A stretch of DNA of 64,000 nucleotides from assembly GCF_019930585.1 (NCBI RefSeq), contig NZ_CP082839.1, positions 930,001 to 994,000 on the forward strand, given 5' to 3'. The notes beneath the pieces are model-generated. The model saw nothing but the letters and a program-made list of their open reading frames with translations. It was not told the origin of the DNA and did not search any database. This DNA is from Sphingomonas nostoxanthinifaciens. Lineage in GTDB: Bacteria > Pseudomonadota > Alphaproteobacteria > Sphingomonadales > Sphingomonadaceae. The position numbers were made by a program, and so were the translations under genes. Below, in pieces: positions 7,019 through 16,713 of the stretch (position 1 is its first letter; every line of letters begins with the position of its first letter).

Positions 7019-9106
7019 ATGCGCCTTCGCCTGCTCCTCGCCGCCCTCGTGACGTTCGTCGCTTGCCCTGCGCTGGCGGAGAATGCGCCGTTCGATCTTG
7101 CCGGCCCCAGCCTGCGCGTCAGCGTCACGCATGCCGGGCGCACGCTGCCGATCGCGCAGGTGCCGCAGCTCGCGAGCGGCGACCGGATCGACGTGCGCGC
7201 CGATCTGCCGCCCGACCAGTCGGCGCATTATCTGCTCGTCACCGCCTTCCTGCGCGGGGCGACCAATCCGCCGCCCGACAAATGGTTCGCGCAGGTCGAG
7301 ACGTGGACGAAGAAGGGCAAGCGCGGGCTAAGCCTGACCGTGCCGGAGGGCGCGCAGCAGGTGATGCTGTTCCTCGCGCCCGAGACCGGCGGCGATTTCC
7401 CGACATTGCGCAACGCCGTGCAGGGCAAGCCCGGCGCGTTCGTGCGCGCGGCGCAGGATCTGGCGCAGGCGTCGCTCGATCAGCGCCGGCTCGATGCCTA
7501 TCTCGTCGCGGTGCGCCAGCCGGCGCCGGGCGACCCCGGCCGGCTCGAGCGGATCACGCCGCTGCTCGCGCGCAGCCTGCAGATCAAGGTCAATGCCGAC
7601 TGCCTGTCGAAGACGCCCGAGCTGCAGGCGCCGTGCCTGCTCCAGAACCAGGACGCGCTGGTGCTGAACGACGGCCACAGCAATGCGATCACCGATGCAT
7701 TGTCGGGCCCCGGCGTCGATCTCGCGCTGCAGTTCAGCGCCACGCCGCAGGGCGGGCTCGGCTATTACAGCCCCTATATCGCCGCGATCCGCGACATTAT
7801 CGGCCTGTTCGGCTCGATCCACACCGCGAAATATCAATATATCCCCGCGCTCGCGACGCCCGAGGGCGACCGGATGGGGCTGATCCTCAACGCGGCGCCC
7901 TCGTTCCATAATCCCAAGTCGGTGCTGGTCGCGGCACTGCCGATCGTCGCGCCGGTGCGCATCCCGCCGCTCGACATGGCCGAGCCCGATCTGGCGCTGT
8001 GCGCGCAGGCGGATACGCTGGTGCTGCCGGCGGTCGGCGCGCCGCTGATCTACGCCACCGATTATGCTCACGATCTGGCGCTGCGCGTCGACCTGCCGGG
8101 CGGGCGCACGGTCGACCTGCCGATCCAGCCCGATGTCGAGCGCGGCGGGCTGGTGGTGCATGTGGCCGGCGCGCTGCCGAAGGATCTCGACGCGCCGGCC
8201 AAGGCGACGATCCACGGCCAATGGGGCTTCCAGCCGTTCGACGGGCCGGTCGTGCGGCTGGAGCCGGCACGCATCGGCGGGTGGCGGCTCGCCGGGCCGC
8301 CGCGCGATGGCGTGGTCGAGCTGACCGGCGGCGCCGCCGCCTGCGTCACGCACGTCACCGCAGGCGGTCGCGATGTGACGTGGAAGCGGATCGCGCCCGA
8401 CCGGATCGGCCTGCCGCTCGATCCCCGCGCCGGCGCAACGATCGCCGTGGCGAGCGCGGGGGCGGGCGACCCGCAGCGGATCGAGGTCGCGGCGCCGCCC
8501 GCGCCGGCGCGGTTCACGGCGACGGTGATCGCGCGCCATGTCGAGCGGCCGGCGCAGGTCGCGCCGATCGCGGTGGTGCTGGGCAGCGACATGCAGGTGC
8601 CGGGCGACGCCACATTGCGCATCTCGCTGCGTGCGGGTGATGGGATGCGCTTCACCGGGCGCGAGACGGTCGAGGTCGCCGCCGGATCGGGCGGGGATAC
8701 CGCACGGCTGACGGTCGCGAACGGGCTGACGATCGCCGATCCGCAGGTGGCGCTGGCGACGATCCAGCCGGCGAGCGCGCTCGGCGCGTCCGCCTTCGGC
8801 CCGCTGCGCGCGCGGATCGTGCGCGACGGGATCGCCGGCGACTGGCTGCCGATCGGCACGCTCGTCCGGCTACCAGCGATCCGCCAATTGCACTGCCCCG
8901 ACGATCCGGCGGCGCAGGCGTGCGAGCTGTCGGGCGACAATCTGTTCCTGATCGCGGCGGTCGCGCCGACTGCGGCGTTCGATCATCCGGTGGCGATTCC
9001 CGAAGGCTATCCCGGCACGTCGATCCAGGTGCCGCGCCCGGCCGGCGGCGCGCTTTACGTGCGCTGGCACGACGATCCCGCGATCGCGGGGCATATCGGG
9101 GGTTAG
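7019..9106 (+). CDS. large secreted protein of unknown function
   Basis: 695 residues with a clear signal peptide (MRLRLLLAALVTFVACPALA, cleavage before ENAPF). No membrane segment follows. The mature protein looks beta-rich and has scattered cysteines (for example in NADCLSKTPELQAPCLLQ and ALCAQADTL) that suggest disulfides in the periplasm or on the surface. A conserved-looking stretch GYYSPYIAAIRDIIGLFG lies near residue 245. I recognise no domain family. The start at MRLRLLL is preferred over an upstream in-frame ATG that would run through the repeat at 6890-6961. It converges on rarA across a perfect palindrome. Confidence 0.7.
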   Translation: MRLRLLLAALVTFVACPALAENAPFDLAGPSLRVSVTHAGRTLPIAQVPQLASGDRIDVRADLPPDQSAHYLLVTAFLRGATNPPPDKWFAQVETWTKKGKRGLSLTVPEGAQQVMLFLAPETGGDFPTLRNAVQGKPGAFVRAAQDLAQASLDQRRLDAYLVAVRQPAPGDPGRLERITPLLARSLQIKVNADCLSKTPELQAPCLLQNQDALVLNDGHSNAITDALSGPGVDLALQFSATPQGGLGYYSPYIAAIRDIIGLFGSIHTAKYQYIPALATPEGDRMGLILNAAPSFHNPKSVLVAALPIVAPVRIPPLDMAEPDLALCAQADTLVLPAVGAPLIYATDYAHDLALRVDLPGGRTVDLPIQPDVERGGLVVHVAGALPKDLDAPAKATIHGQWGFQPFDGPVVRLEPARIGGWRLAGPPRDGVVELTGGAAACVTHVTAGGRDVTWKRIAPDRIGLPLDPRAGATIAVASAGAGDPQRIEVAAPPAPARFTATVIARHVERPAQVAPIAVVLGSDMQVPGDATLRISLRAGDGMRFTGRETVEVAAGSGGDTARLTVANGLTIADPQVALATIQPASALGASAFGPLRARIVRDGIAGDWLPIGTLVRLPAIRQLHCPDDPAAQACELSGDNLFLIAAVAPTAAFDHPVAIPEGYPGTSIQVPRPAGGALYVRWHDDPAIAGHIGG

Positions 9107-9115
9107 GGCCTATTC

Positions 9116-9185
9116 GTCATCCCGGCGCAGGCCGGGATCCAGTGCCGAAGGTGCGGGCCTGGATCCCGGCCTGCGCCGGGATGAC
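9116..9185. repeat. perfect 27-bp inverted repeat between convergent genes
   Basis: The arms 9116-9142 and 9159-9185 are exact reverse complements over 27 bases, with a 16-base loop. Each arm begins or ends with GTCATCCCGGCGCAGG or its complement. Placed between two convergent stop codons, it could act as a two-way terminator as well as being a REP-type doublet. Confidence 0.75.
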
Positions 9186-9223
9186 AGGCGAGAGATCGGC
9201 CGTCGACCGCGCCCGTCCGGCGT

Positions 9224-10540
9224 CTACGCCTGCCGCTCCTCGCGCAGGCGCTGCCAGTAAGCGAGCCGCTCGGCGATCTTCGCCTCGAAGCCGCGCGGCG
9301 TGGGGCTGTAGAAGGTCTGCGGCGCCATCTCGTCGGGCCAATAGTCGCTGCCCGAAAAGGCGTCGTCGGCATCGTGATCGTAGGCGTAGCCGTCGCCATA
9401 GCCGACCTGCTTCATCAGCTTGGTCGGCGCGTTGAGGATCGACTTGGGCGGCATCAGCGATCCCGTCTCCTTGGCGCTGCGAGCGGCGGCCTTCCACGCT
9501 TTGTAGCCAGCGTTCGATTTGGGCGCGGTCGCGAGGTAGACGATGGCGTTCGCGATCGCGAGTTCGCCCTCGGGCGAGCCGAGGAAATCGTAGCTGTCCT
9601 TGGCGGCGAGGCATTGCACCAGCGCCTGCGGATCGGCGAGGCCGATATCCTCGCTCGCCATCCGCACCATCCGACGCAGCAGGAACAAGGGCTGCTCGCC
9701 CGCCACCAGCATGCGCGCGAGATAGTAAAGCGACGCCTGCGGATCGGAGCCGCGCACCGCCTTGTGGAGTGCCGAGATGAGGTTGTAATGGCCCTCGCGA
9801 TCCTTGTCGTAGACCGCGACGCGCCGCTGGAGCAGTTGCGCGAGCCCGGCCGGATCGAGCGGCGCCGGCAGGTCGATCGCGAACAATGTCTCGGCCTGGT
9901 TGAGCAGGAAGCGACCGTCGCCGTCGGCGCTCGCCACAAGGGCCGCGCGAGCATCGCCGTCGAGCGGCAGCGGACGCTCCATCACCGCCTCGGCGCGGGC
10001 GAGCAATGCTTCCAGCGCGCGCGCGTCGAGCCGCTCGAGGATCAGCACCTGAGCGCGGCTGAGCAGAGCGGCGTTCAGCTCGAACGACGGATTTTCGGTG
10101 GTGGCGCCGACCAAAACGACCGTGCCGTCCTCGACATAGGGCAGGAAGCCGTCCTGCTGCGCGCGATTGAAGCGGTGGATCTCGTCCACGAACAGCAAAG
10201 TTCGGCGGTTCATGCGGCGATGCTCGCGCGCCTCGGCGAACACCTTCTTCAGGTCTGCGACGCCCGAGAACACCGCCGAGATCGCGACGAAGCGCAGCGC
10301 CACCGCATCGGCGAGCAGGCGCGCGATGCTGGTCTTGCCCGTGCCCGGCGGCCCCCACAGCACCATCGACGACAGTCGCCCGGCCGCGACCATCCGCCCG
10401 ATCGCGCCGTCGGGCCCGGTCAGGTGCGCCTGCCCGATCACCTCGTCCAGCGTGCGCGGCCGCAGTCGATCGGCGAGCGGGCCGTCGGCGGCGGGCGCGG
10501 CTTCGGGCGCAGGCATGTCGTCGGCGAAGAGGTCGGCCAT
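9224..10540 (-). CDS. rarA: replication-associated recombination protein A (AAA+ ATPase)
   Basis: 438 residues. RarA (MgsA) is an AAA+ ATPase related to clamp loaders that acts at stalled replication forks. Walker A is GPPGTGKTS around residue 65 and Walker B is LLFVDEIHRFN around residue 118. The C-terminal part holds family landmarks DPQASLYYLARMLVAGE, MVRMASEDIGLADP and KSNAGYKAW. It is a stand-alone gene flanked on both sides by palindromic repeats. Confidence 0.96.
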   Translation of the reverse strand: MADLFADDMPAPEAAPAADGPLADRLRPRTLDEVIGQAHLTGPDGAIGRMVAAGRLSSMVLWGPPGTGKTSIARLLADAVALRFVAISAVFSGVADLKKVFAEAREHRRMNRRTLLFVDEIHRFNRAQQDGFLPYVEDGTVVLVGATTENPSFELNAALLSRAQVLILERLDARALEALLARAEAVMERPLPLDGDARAALVASADGDGRFLLNQAETLFAIDLPAPLDPAGLAQLLQRRVAVYDKDREGHYNLISALHKAVRGSDPQASLYYLARMLVAGEQPLFLLRRMVRMASEDIGLADPQALVQCLAAKDSYDFLGSPEGELAIANAIVYLATAPKSNAGYKAWKAAARSAKETGSLMPPKSILNAPTKLMKQVGYGDGYAYDHDADDAFSGSDYWPDEMAPQTFYSPTPRGFEAKIAERLAYWQRLREERQA

Positions 10541-10586
10541 CGAGGCGGATATAGGGGCATGGCCGCCCGACCGCCATTCTGCCCAC

Positions 10587-10611
10587 CGTCATTCCCGCGC
10601 AGGCGAGAATC
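10587..10611. repeat. single REP-like unit
   Basis: CGTCATTCCCGCGCAGGCGA followed by GAATC differs by one base from the unit at 3161. It lies just upstream of rarA. Confidence 0.6.
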
Positions 10612-10647
10612 CCTTCACGCGGCGTGCGTGCGATCCACCCGCATCTG

Positions 10648-10756
10648 CGTCACCCCGGACTTGTTCCGGGGTCCACGGCACGGCGTGGCGAACCGTTCCC
10701 GGTCAAAACCGCCGCGCCCGACGCCCGGTGGACCCCGGAACAAGTCCGGGGTGACG
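10648..10756. repeat. perfect 29-bp inverted repeat
   Basis: The arms 10648-10676 and 10728-10756 are exact reverse complements over 29 bases, with a 51-base spacer. The core is ACCCCGGACTTGTTCCGGGG, itself a hairpin. It lies between the stop of cysK and the upstream region of rarA, both on the minus strand. Confidence 0.75.
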
Positions 10757-10779
10757 GCCGGTGTGATGGCGTGCCGCGC

Positions 10780-11694
10780 TTACTCCGGCAGGAAGTTGGG
10801 CACCGACAGATAGCGCTCGCCGGTATCGTAGTTGAAGCCGAGGATGCGCGCGCCGGGCGCGTCCTTCAGCTTCTGCGCGATCGCGGCGAGCGTCGCGCCG
10901 GACGAGATGCCGACCAGCAGCCCCTCTTCGCTGGCCGAGCGGCGGGCATAATCCTTCGCATCCTCGGGATCGACCTGCACCACGCCGTCGAGCATGCCGG
11001 TGTGGAGGTTCTGCGGGACGAAGCCGGCGCCGATGCCCTGGATCGGGTGCGGCGCGGGCTGGCCGCCGGAGATGACCGGCGACAGGGTCGGCTCGACCGC
11101 GAACACCTTGAGGCCGGGCCATTGCGCCTTCAGCGTCTCGCCGACGCCGGTGATGTGGCCGCCGGTGCCGACGCCGCTGACGATCATATCGAGCGGCGCG
11201 TCGGCGAAATCGGCCAATATCTCCTGCGCCGTGGTGGTGGCGTGGACGGCGATGTTGGCCGGGTTCTCGAACTGCTGCGGCATCCACGCGCCGGGGGTCG
11301 CGTCGACGATCTCCAGCGCGCGTTCGATCGCGCCCTTCATGCCCTTTTCGCGCGGGGTGAGGTCGAAGCGCGCGCCATAGGCCAGCATCAGCCGCCGCCG
11401 CTCGAGGCTCATGCTCTCGGGCATGACGAGCACAAGCTTGTAGCCCTTCACCGCCGCGACCATCGCGAGGCCGACGCCGGTATTGCCCGAGGTCGGCTCG
11501 ACGATCGTGCCGCCGGGCTGCAGGTCGCCCGATGCCTCGGCCGCCTCGATCATCGCCAGCGCGATGCGATCCTTGATCGAGCCGCCGGGGTTCGACCGCT
11601 CGGACTTGATCCACACCTCGGCATCACCGAACAGCCGCTGGACGCGGATGTGGGGGGTGTTGCCGATCGTCTCCAGAACGTTGCTTACCTTCAT
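10780..11694 (-). CDS. cysK: cysteine synthase A (O-acetylserine sulfhydrylase)
   Basis: 304 residues. This PLP enzyme makes L-cysteine from O-acetylserine and sulfide. The PLP lysine is K41 in [10 protein letters not shown]; the phosphate-binding loop is PTSGNTGVG at about residues 67-75, and the [10 protein letters not shown] loop lies near residue 178. The length fits CysK rather than CysM or cystathionine beta-synthase. Its start overlaps the end of the upstream MFS gene by four bases (ATGA), so the two are probably co-transcribed and coupled in translation. Confidence 0.95.
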   Translation of the reverse strand: MKVSNVLETIGNTPHIRVQRLFGDAEVWIKSERSNPGGSIKDRIALAMIEAAEASGDLQPGGTIVEPTSGNTGVGLAMVAAVKGYKLVLVMPESMSLERRRLMLAYGARFDLTPREKGMKGAIERALEIVDATPGAWMPQQFENPANIAVHATTTAQEILADFADAPLDMIVSGVGTGGHITGVGETLKAQWPGLKVFAVEPTLSPVISGGQPAPHPIQGIGAGFVPQNLHTGMLDGVVQVDPEDAKDYARRSASEEGLLVGISSGATLAAIAQKLKDAPGARILGFNYDTGERYLSVPNFLPE

Positions 11695-12968
11695 GCGACC
11701 ATCTCCTCGGTGGGAACGTCTTCACGGCTTTTGGGCGGATCGAATGTACGCGCACGCGGCAGTTCGGGGAACAGCACCGACCACAGCAACGTGATGCCGA
11801 TCGCGCCGATGCCGCCCAATACCACCGCCGGCATCGCGCCGATCAGCGCCGCCAGCAATCCCGATTCGGCCTCGCCCAGCTCGTTCGAGCCCGAAATGAA
11901 CAGGGTCGAGACCGCGCCGACGCGGCCGCGCATCTCGTTCGGCGTATAAAGCTGAATCAGGGACTGGCGGACATAGACCGACAGCATGTCGGCCGCGCCC
12001 AGCACCGCCAGCGCGAACAGCGACAGCGGCATCCAGCGCGACAGGCCGAACACCACCGTCGCGGTGCCGAACGTCGCGACCGCGACCAGCATCTTCACGC
12101 CGACATTGGATTGCAGCGGGCGGACCGAGAACCAGATCGCGGCGAGCGTCGCGCCGATCGCGGGCGCGCCGCGCAGGTGGCCGAGCCCGGCCGCGCCGAC
12201 CTGCAGGATGTCGCGCGCATAGATGGGCAGCATCGCGGTCGCGCCGCCGAGCAGCACCGCGAACAGATCGAGGCTGATCGCGCCGAGCACGAGCCGGTTG
12301 CGCCGCACATAATGCAGCCCCTCCACCATCTGCCGCCACGGATTGGCGGTGCGGTCGAGCGTCGTCCGCGTCAGCGGCCGGATCATTCCGATCGACAGGC
12401 CCGCGCCAAGGAACAGCACGCCCGACACGGCATAAGGCAGCCACGGTGCGGCGGCGTAGAGATAGCCGCCGAGCGCGGGGCCGCCGATGCCGCCGATCTG
12501 CCACGCGACCGAGCTGGCCGCGATCGCGCGCGGCAGCACGGCGGGCGGCACGAGATTGGGCGCCAATGCGCCGATCGCCGGGCCGGCGAAGGCGCGCGCC
12601 ACGCCGAGCGTGGCGGCGACGAGGTAGATCACCCACAGGCTGCTCGACCCGGTCCAGGCATGAAGACCGAGCACCAGCGCGCACATGGCCTCGGTCGTCA
12701 GCGTGATCTGCGCGATGCGGCGGCGATCGACGCGATCCGCCGTCCAGCCGGTGACGAGGGTGAGGATCGCGAGCGGCAGGAACTGGCAGACGCCGACCAT
12801 GCCGAGCTGGAATGCGGCCTCCTTCGGCGCCATCGTGCGGCGGGCGAGGTCGTAGACCTGCCAGCCGATCACTACCACCATGCCGTTCTGCGCGACGGTC
12901 GACGCGAAGCGCGCGCCCCACAGGAAACGGAAGTCGCGGATGCTGAACGGCGAGACGGGCGCTGTCAT
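11691..12968 (-). CDS. MFS transporter (MFS_3 / EntS-like)
   Basis: 425 residues with about 12 hydrophobic segments. The N-terminus [29 protein letters not shown] and the loop [10 protein letters not shown] are typical of the EntS-like MFS_3 group, which often exports small molecules. It is the first gene of a two-gene unit with cysK (four-base overlap). The substrate cannot be read from the sequence; a link to cysteine or sulfur metabolism is only suggested by the pairing. Confidence 0.85.
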   Translation of the reverse strand: MTAPVSPFSIRDFRFLWGARFASTVAQNGMVVVIGWQVYDLARRTMAPKEAAFQLGMVGVCQFLPLAILTLVTGWTADRVDRRRIAQITLTTEAMCALVLGLHAWTGSSSLWVIYLVAATLGVARAFAGPAIGALAPNLVPPAVLPRAIAASSVAWQIGGIGGPALGGYLYAAAPWLPYAVSGVLFLGAGLSIGMIRPLTRTTLDRTANPWRQMVEGLHYVRRNRLVLGAISLDLFAVLLGGATAMLPIYARDILQVGAAGLGHLRGAPAIGATLAAIWFSVRPLQSNVGVKMLVAVATFGTATVVFGLSRWMPLSLFALAVLGAADMLSVYVRQSLIQLYTPNEMRGRVGAVSTLFISGSNELGEAESGLLAALIGAMPAVVLGGIGAIGITLLWSVLFPELPRARTFDPPKSREDVPTEEMVA

Positions 12969-13068
12969 GCGGCTCGCTTAGGCGCAGCGAGCGGCGCGCG
13001 GCAACCGCAGTCTGGCTTTGGTGCGCCCAAGCCGGCGCCGCACCCGATCCGCGCGGCGCCGGCCTTCG

Positions 13069-13893
13069 TCAGGCGCGGACGAAGGTGAGCAGGTCGTCGG
13101 TCAGGCGATCCTTCTCGGTGACGTTCAGGCCGTGCGGCGCGCCGTCATATTCGACGAGCGTCGCCTGCGCGATGCCGCGCGCGGCGGCGCGGCCGGCCGT
13201 ATCGATCGGCACCACCTTGTCCGACGTGCCGTGGACGATCAATGTGGGCACGCGGAACGCCGGCAGGTCGCCGCGGAAATCGGTCTTGCCGAACGAATCG
13301 ATGCAGGCGAGCGTGCCGGGTAGCCCGCCCTGCAGGCCGAGCGTGACGAAATAGTCGACCATCTGCTGGCTGACCGGGCTGCTGATATAGCCCACGCCGT
13401 AGAACATCTCCGCAAAGCTGTGGAGGAACTTTGGGCGGTCCTGCCGGATCGGCGCCTTCATCTGATCCTCGAACACGCTGCCGTCGACGCCGTCCTTGTT
13501 GGTGTCGTCCTTCAGCAGATACGGCACGACCGACGAGATCAGGCCGGCGGCGACCAGCCCCTTGCCGTCGTAGCGCGACATGTAGCGCGCGACCTCGCCG
13601 CCGCCCATCGAGAAGCCGACCAGCGTCGCGTCGGTCGCGCCGGTCGCGTCGATCACCTGCGCCAGATCGTCGGCGAGCGTGTCGTAATCATAGCCGGTAA
13701 AGGGCTGGCTCGAGCGGCCGAAGCCGCGCCGGTCATAGGCGATCACGCGATAGCCGGCATTGGCCAGCGCCAGCGCCTGATCGTCCCAGCTGTCGGCGTT
13801 CAGCGGCCAGCCGTGGAGCAGGATGACGGGGCGGCCATCGCCCCAATCCTTGACGTACAGATCAACATGATCGCGGGTCTTGATGTAAGGCAT
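13069..13893 (-). CDS. alpha/beta hydrolase, non-haem chloroperoxidase-like
   Basis: 274 residues. The oxyanion segment VILLHGWPLNADSWDDQ, the nucleophile elbow GFSMGGGEVARY (Ser about residue 97), the acid region IVHGTSDKVVPID and the late histidine in GAPHGLNVTEKD give a complete Ser-Asp-His triad. The arrangement matches cofactor-free chloroperoxidases/perhydrolases of the alpha/beta fold; the natural substrate is unknown. GGAGAG lies just upstream of the ATG. The downstream DHA2 MFS gene is on the same strand but reads independently upstream of it. Confidence 0.88.
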   Translation of the reverse strand: MPYIKTRDHVDLYVKDWGDGRPVILLHGWPLNADSWDDQALALANAGYRVIAYDRRGFGRSSQPFTGYDYDTLADDLAQVIDATGATDATLVGFSMGGGEVARYMSRYDGKGLVAAGLISSVVPYLLKDDTNKDGVDGSVFEDQMKAPIRQDRPKFLHSFAEMFYGVGYISSPVSQQMVDYFVTLGLQGGLPGTLACIDSFGKTDFRGDLPAFRVPTLIVHGTSDKVVPIDTAGRAAARGIAQATLVEYDGAPHGLNVTEKDRLTDDLLTFVRA

Positions 13894-13967
13894 GCCGTCT
13901 CTCCGATTGAGGCAGTCTCCCGAACGCGCGGGCCGGGATATGGCCGCCCGCCTCGTCGGATTCTGCG

Positions 13968-15392
13968 TCAGGCGGAGACGGCGGCGCCACGATCGCCCGG
14001 CTGGGTCATGCCGGTTTCCTCCGGGCCCGGATTGCGGATCGACGGCCGCAGCCGCGACACGCTGAACAACAATGCTGCGATCGTCAGGGCGGCCGCCGCC
14101 AGCGGCGGCACGCGCGTCGTGCCGAAGCCGAAGGCGAGCAACGTCGCGACGCCGGTCGCCCCCATCGTCTGCCCGATGAGCCGCGTGGTCGAGACGAGGC
14201 CGCCGGCCGACGCCGCGCGCGCGGCGGGCGCCGATCCCACGATCAGCCGCGCATTGGGCGAGAGGTACAGGCCGAAGCCGGCGCCGCACAACGCCATCCG
14301 CCACGCCACGTCGATGTAAGCGGGATGCGCGGGCAGGAAGGCGAGCAGCACCAGCGCGACGGTCGCGATCGCCATCCCGATGCCGCCGAGCAGCCCGGCC
14401 GGATAGCGATCCGACAGCGTGCCGGCGAGCGGCGCCACGACCATCGTCGTCAGCGGCCACGGCGCGATCATCGCCCCCACCTCACCGGGGCTGAAGCCGA
14501 AGCCATGCTGCAGCCGGAACGGCAGCGACAAAGTCAGCAGCTGCGACGCGACGAAGGCGGTGAAAGCGCCTGCCACCGACAGCGCCATCACCGGCCGGGC
14601 AAGCAGGTCGACCGGCAGGATCGGCGCGGATGCACGCCGCTCGTGAAACACCAGCGTCGCGCCGAAGCCGAGCCCGATCACCACCACGGCCGCGCTCACC
14701 ACCGGCGAATCGCCGTGGACCAGCGCCTCCAGCCCGGCGATGAAGAAGCCGAAGCTCGCCATGTTGAGCATCGCCCCGGCCAGATCGTAGCTGCCGGGCC
14801 GCGGCGGCACGTCGGGGAGCGCCCAGCGGCCGAGCAGCAGCGACAGCAAGGCGGGCGGGGCGGCGGCGGCGAAGACCCACGGCCACGGCGCTACGGAAAG
14901 GATCAGCCCGCCTGCGGTCGGCGCGAGCGCGCCCGACACCGACGCGACGACATTGTTGAGGCCCAGCCCGCGGCCCAGCCGGTTGGCGGGGTAGATGCGG
15001 CGGATCATCGCCGCCATCACCGACAGCGCCGCCGCCGCCCCGGTCGCCTGCAGCGCGCGCACGATCAGCAGGAAGCCCAGGCTGTGCGCGAAGAAGCACA
15101 GCACGGTCGCGATCGTGAAGACGAGCTGGCCACCCTGGTACATCCGCTTGAGCCCGATGCGGTCGCCGAGCGCCGACAGCGGCAGCAACGTCATCACCAG
15201 CACGAGCTGGTAGACCGTCACCACCATCACCGCCGACGAATTGTCGACACGCAGGTCGCGCGCGATCGTCGGCAGCGCCACCGCGGCGATCGCGCCGTCG
15301 ATCACCGTGAGCATCGTGCCGAGGCTGATCGCCGCGATCGCGAGGTAGAGCTGGCGCCCGCTGAGGCCGGCGGGCGGGACGGGCTGGTTCAT
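13968..15392 (-). CDS. MFS transporter, DHA2-like drug exporter
   Basis: 474 residues with about 14 hydrophobic segments. TVIDGAIAAVALPTIARDL in the first segment is close to the DHA2 signature (LDxTIVNVALP), and ALGDRIGLKRMY is the loop 2-3 motif. DHA2 proteins are proton-driven exporters of drugs or cations. The start at MNQPVPPAG is chosen; the open frame extends further upstream without a good start. Divergent from asd with about 95 bases between. Without an adjacent membrane-fusion protein gene it probably works alone. Confidence 0.87.
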   Translation of the reverse strand: MNQPVPPAGLSGRQLYLAIAAISLGTMLTVIDGAIAAVALPTIARDLRVDNSSAVMVVTVYQLVLVMTLLPLSALGDRIGLKRMYQGGQLVFTIATVLCFFAHSLGFLLIVRALQATGAAAALSVMAAMIRRIYPANRLGRGLGLNNVVASVSGALAPTAGGLILSVAPWPWVFAAAAPPALLSLLLGRWALPDVPPRPGSYDLAGAMLNMASFGFFIAGLEALVHGDSPVVSAAVVVIGLGFGATLVFHERRASAPILPVDLLARPVMALSVAGAFTAFVASQLLTLSLPFRLQHGFGFSPGEVGAMIAPWPLTTMVVAPLAGTLSDRYPAGLLGGIGMAIATVALVLLAFLPAHPAYIDVAWRMALCGAGFGLYLSPNARLIVGSAPAARAASAGGLVSTTRLIGQTMGATGVATLLAFGFGTTRVPPLAAAALTIAALLFSVSRLRPSIRNPGPEETGMTQPGDRGAAVSA

Positions 15393-15485
15393 GGGAGCAA
15401 ACAAATCCTCGCGGGTGCTGCGGGGGACACCGCTGGACAAGGCCCCCGTTATGCCTAAACCCCCGCGCGTCAAAGGAGTGGAAGA

Positions 15486-16514
15486 ATGGGTTATCGGGTG
15501 GTGGTCGCGGGTGCGACCGGCAATGTCGGGCGCGAGATGCTCAATATTCTTGCCGAGCGCGAGTTCCCGGCGGACGAGATTGCGGCGCTGGCGTCGTCGC
15601 GTTCGACCGGCGACGTGATCGATTTCGGCGAGACCGGCAAGACGCTGACCGTCAAGAATATCGAGCATTTCGATTGGTCTGGCTGGGATATCGCGCTGTT
15701 CGCGATCGGATCGGAAGCCACTAAGAAATATGCGCCGATCGCCGCCGCCGCCGGCTGCACGGTGATCGACAATTCGTCGTTCTACCGCATGGATCCGGAC
15801 GTGCCGCTGATCGTGCCCGAGGTGAACCCCGAGGCGATCGACGGCTATCGCCGCAAGAACATCATCGCCAACCCGAACTGCTCGACCGCGCAGATGGTGG
15901 TCGCGCTGAAGCCGCTGCACGATGCGGCGACGATCAAGCGCGTCGTGGTCGCGACCTATCAGTCGGTGTCGGGCGCGGGCAAGGCGGGCATGGACGAGCT
16001 GTTCGAGCAGAGCCGCAATATCTTCGTCGGCGATCCGGCCGAGCCCAAGAAGTTCACCAAGCAGATCGCGTTCAACGTGATCCCGCACATCGACAGCTTC
16101 CTCGACGACGGCTCGACCAAGGAAGAGTGGAAGATGGTGGTCGAGACCAAGAAGATCCTGGGTTCCAAGATCAAGGTGTCCGCCACCTGCGTGCGCGTGC
16201 CGGTGTTCGTCGGCCACTCGGAAGCGATCAACATCGAGTTCGAGAACGAGATCTCGGCCGACGAGGCGCAGAAGATCCTGCGCGAGGCGCCCGGCGTGAT
16301 GCTGGTCGATAAGCGCGAGGATGGCGGCTACGTCACGCCGATCGAATGCGTCGGTGAATATGCCACCTTCATCAGCCGCGTGCGCGAGGATCCGACGATC
16401 GACAACGGCCTCAGCCTGTGGTGCGTCAGCGACAACCTGCGCAAGGGCGCAGCCCTGAACGCGGTGCAGATCGCGGAACTGCTCGGCCGGCGGCACCTGA
16501 AGAAAGCGGGCTGA
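15486..16514 (+). CDS. asd: aspartate-semialdehyde dehydrogenase
   Basis: 342 residues. It reduces aspartyl phosphate to aspartate semialdehyde, the branch point to lysine/diaminopimelate, threonine and methionine. The NADP-binding motif GATGNVG lies at residues 9-15, the catalytic cysteine is C132 in NPNCSTAQ, and HIDSFLDDGSTKEEWK follows. AAAGGAG lies eight bases before the ATG, a strong ribosome binding site. Monocistronic by spacing. Confidence 0.97.
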   Translation: MGYRVVVAGATGNVGREMLNILAEREFPADEIAALASSRSTGDVIDFGETGKTLTVKNIEHFDWSGWDIALFAIGSEATKKYAPIAAAAGCTVIDNSSFYRMDPDVPLIVPEVNPEAIDGYRRKNIIANPNCSTAQMVVALKPLHDAATIKRVVVATYQSVSGAGKAGMDELFEQSRNIFVGDPAEPKKFTKQIAFNVIPHIDSFLDDGSTKEEWKMVVETKKILGSKIKVSATCVRVPVFVGHSEAINIEFENEISADEAQKILREAPGVMLVDKREDGGYVTPIECVGEYATFISRVREDPTIDNGLSLWCVSDNLRKGAALNAVQIAELLGRRHLKKAG

Positions 16515-16679
16515 GCGGCGATCCCCAGGCGATGGCGGGGCGTGCCGCCGGCCTCAGCCCGCCGGGCGGCCTGAGCTACAGCCGTCGATCGCGACGCGCC
16601 ACGTCCCGTCGGGGCCGCGGGGGGAAGACGTTGACGCCCGTGGCGCGATGCCCGGTCGGCGCCGCGCCGGCGCAACGAC

Positions 16680-16706
16680 GGGAGGGGCGTCGATGTCGCC
16701 CCTCCC
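16680..16706. terminator. 10-bp perfect hairpin after PEPxxWA-CTERM gene
   Basis: The arms 16680-16689 (GGGAGGGGCG) and 16697-16706 pair perfectly around a 7-base loop, just downstream of the minus-strand gene ending at 16714. No T-run follows, so termination is inferred from position. Confidence 0.45.
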
Positions 16707-16713
16707 GCGCAGC

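Noticed and set aside
15393-16496. Upstream extension of the DHA2 MFS frame through asd
   Set aside because: It is antisense to asd; the protein starts naturally at MNQPVPPAG.
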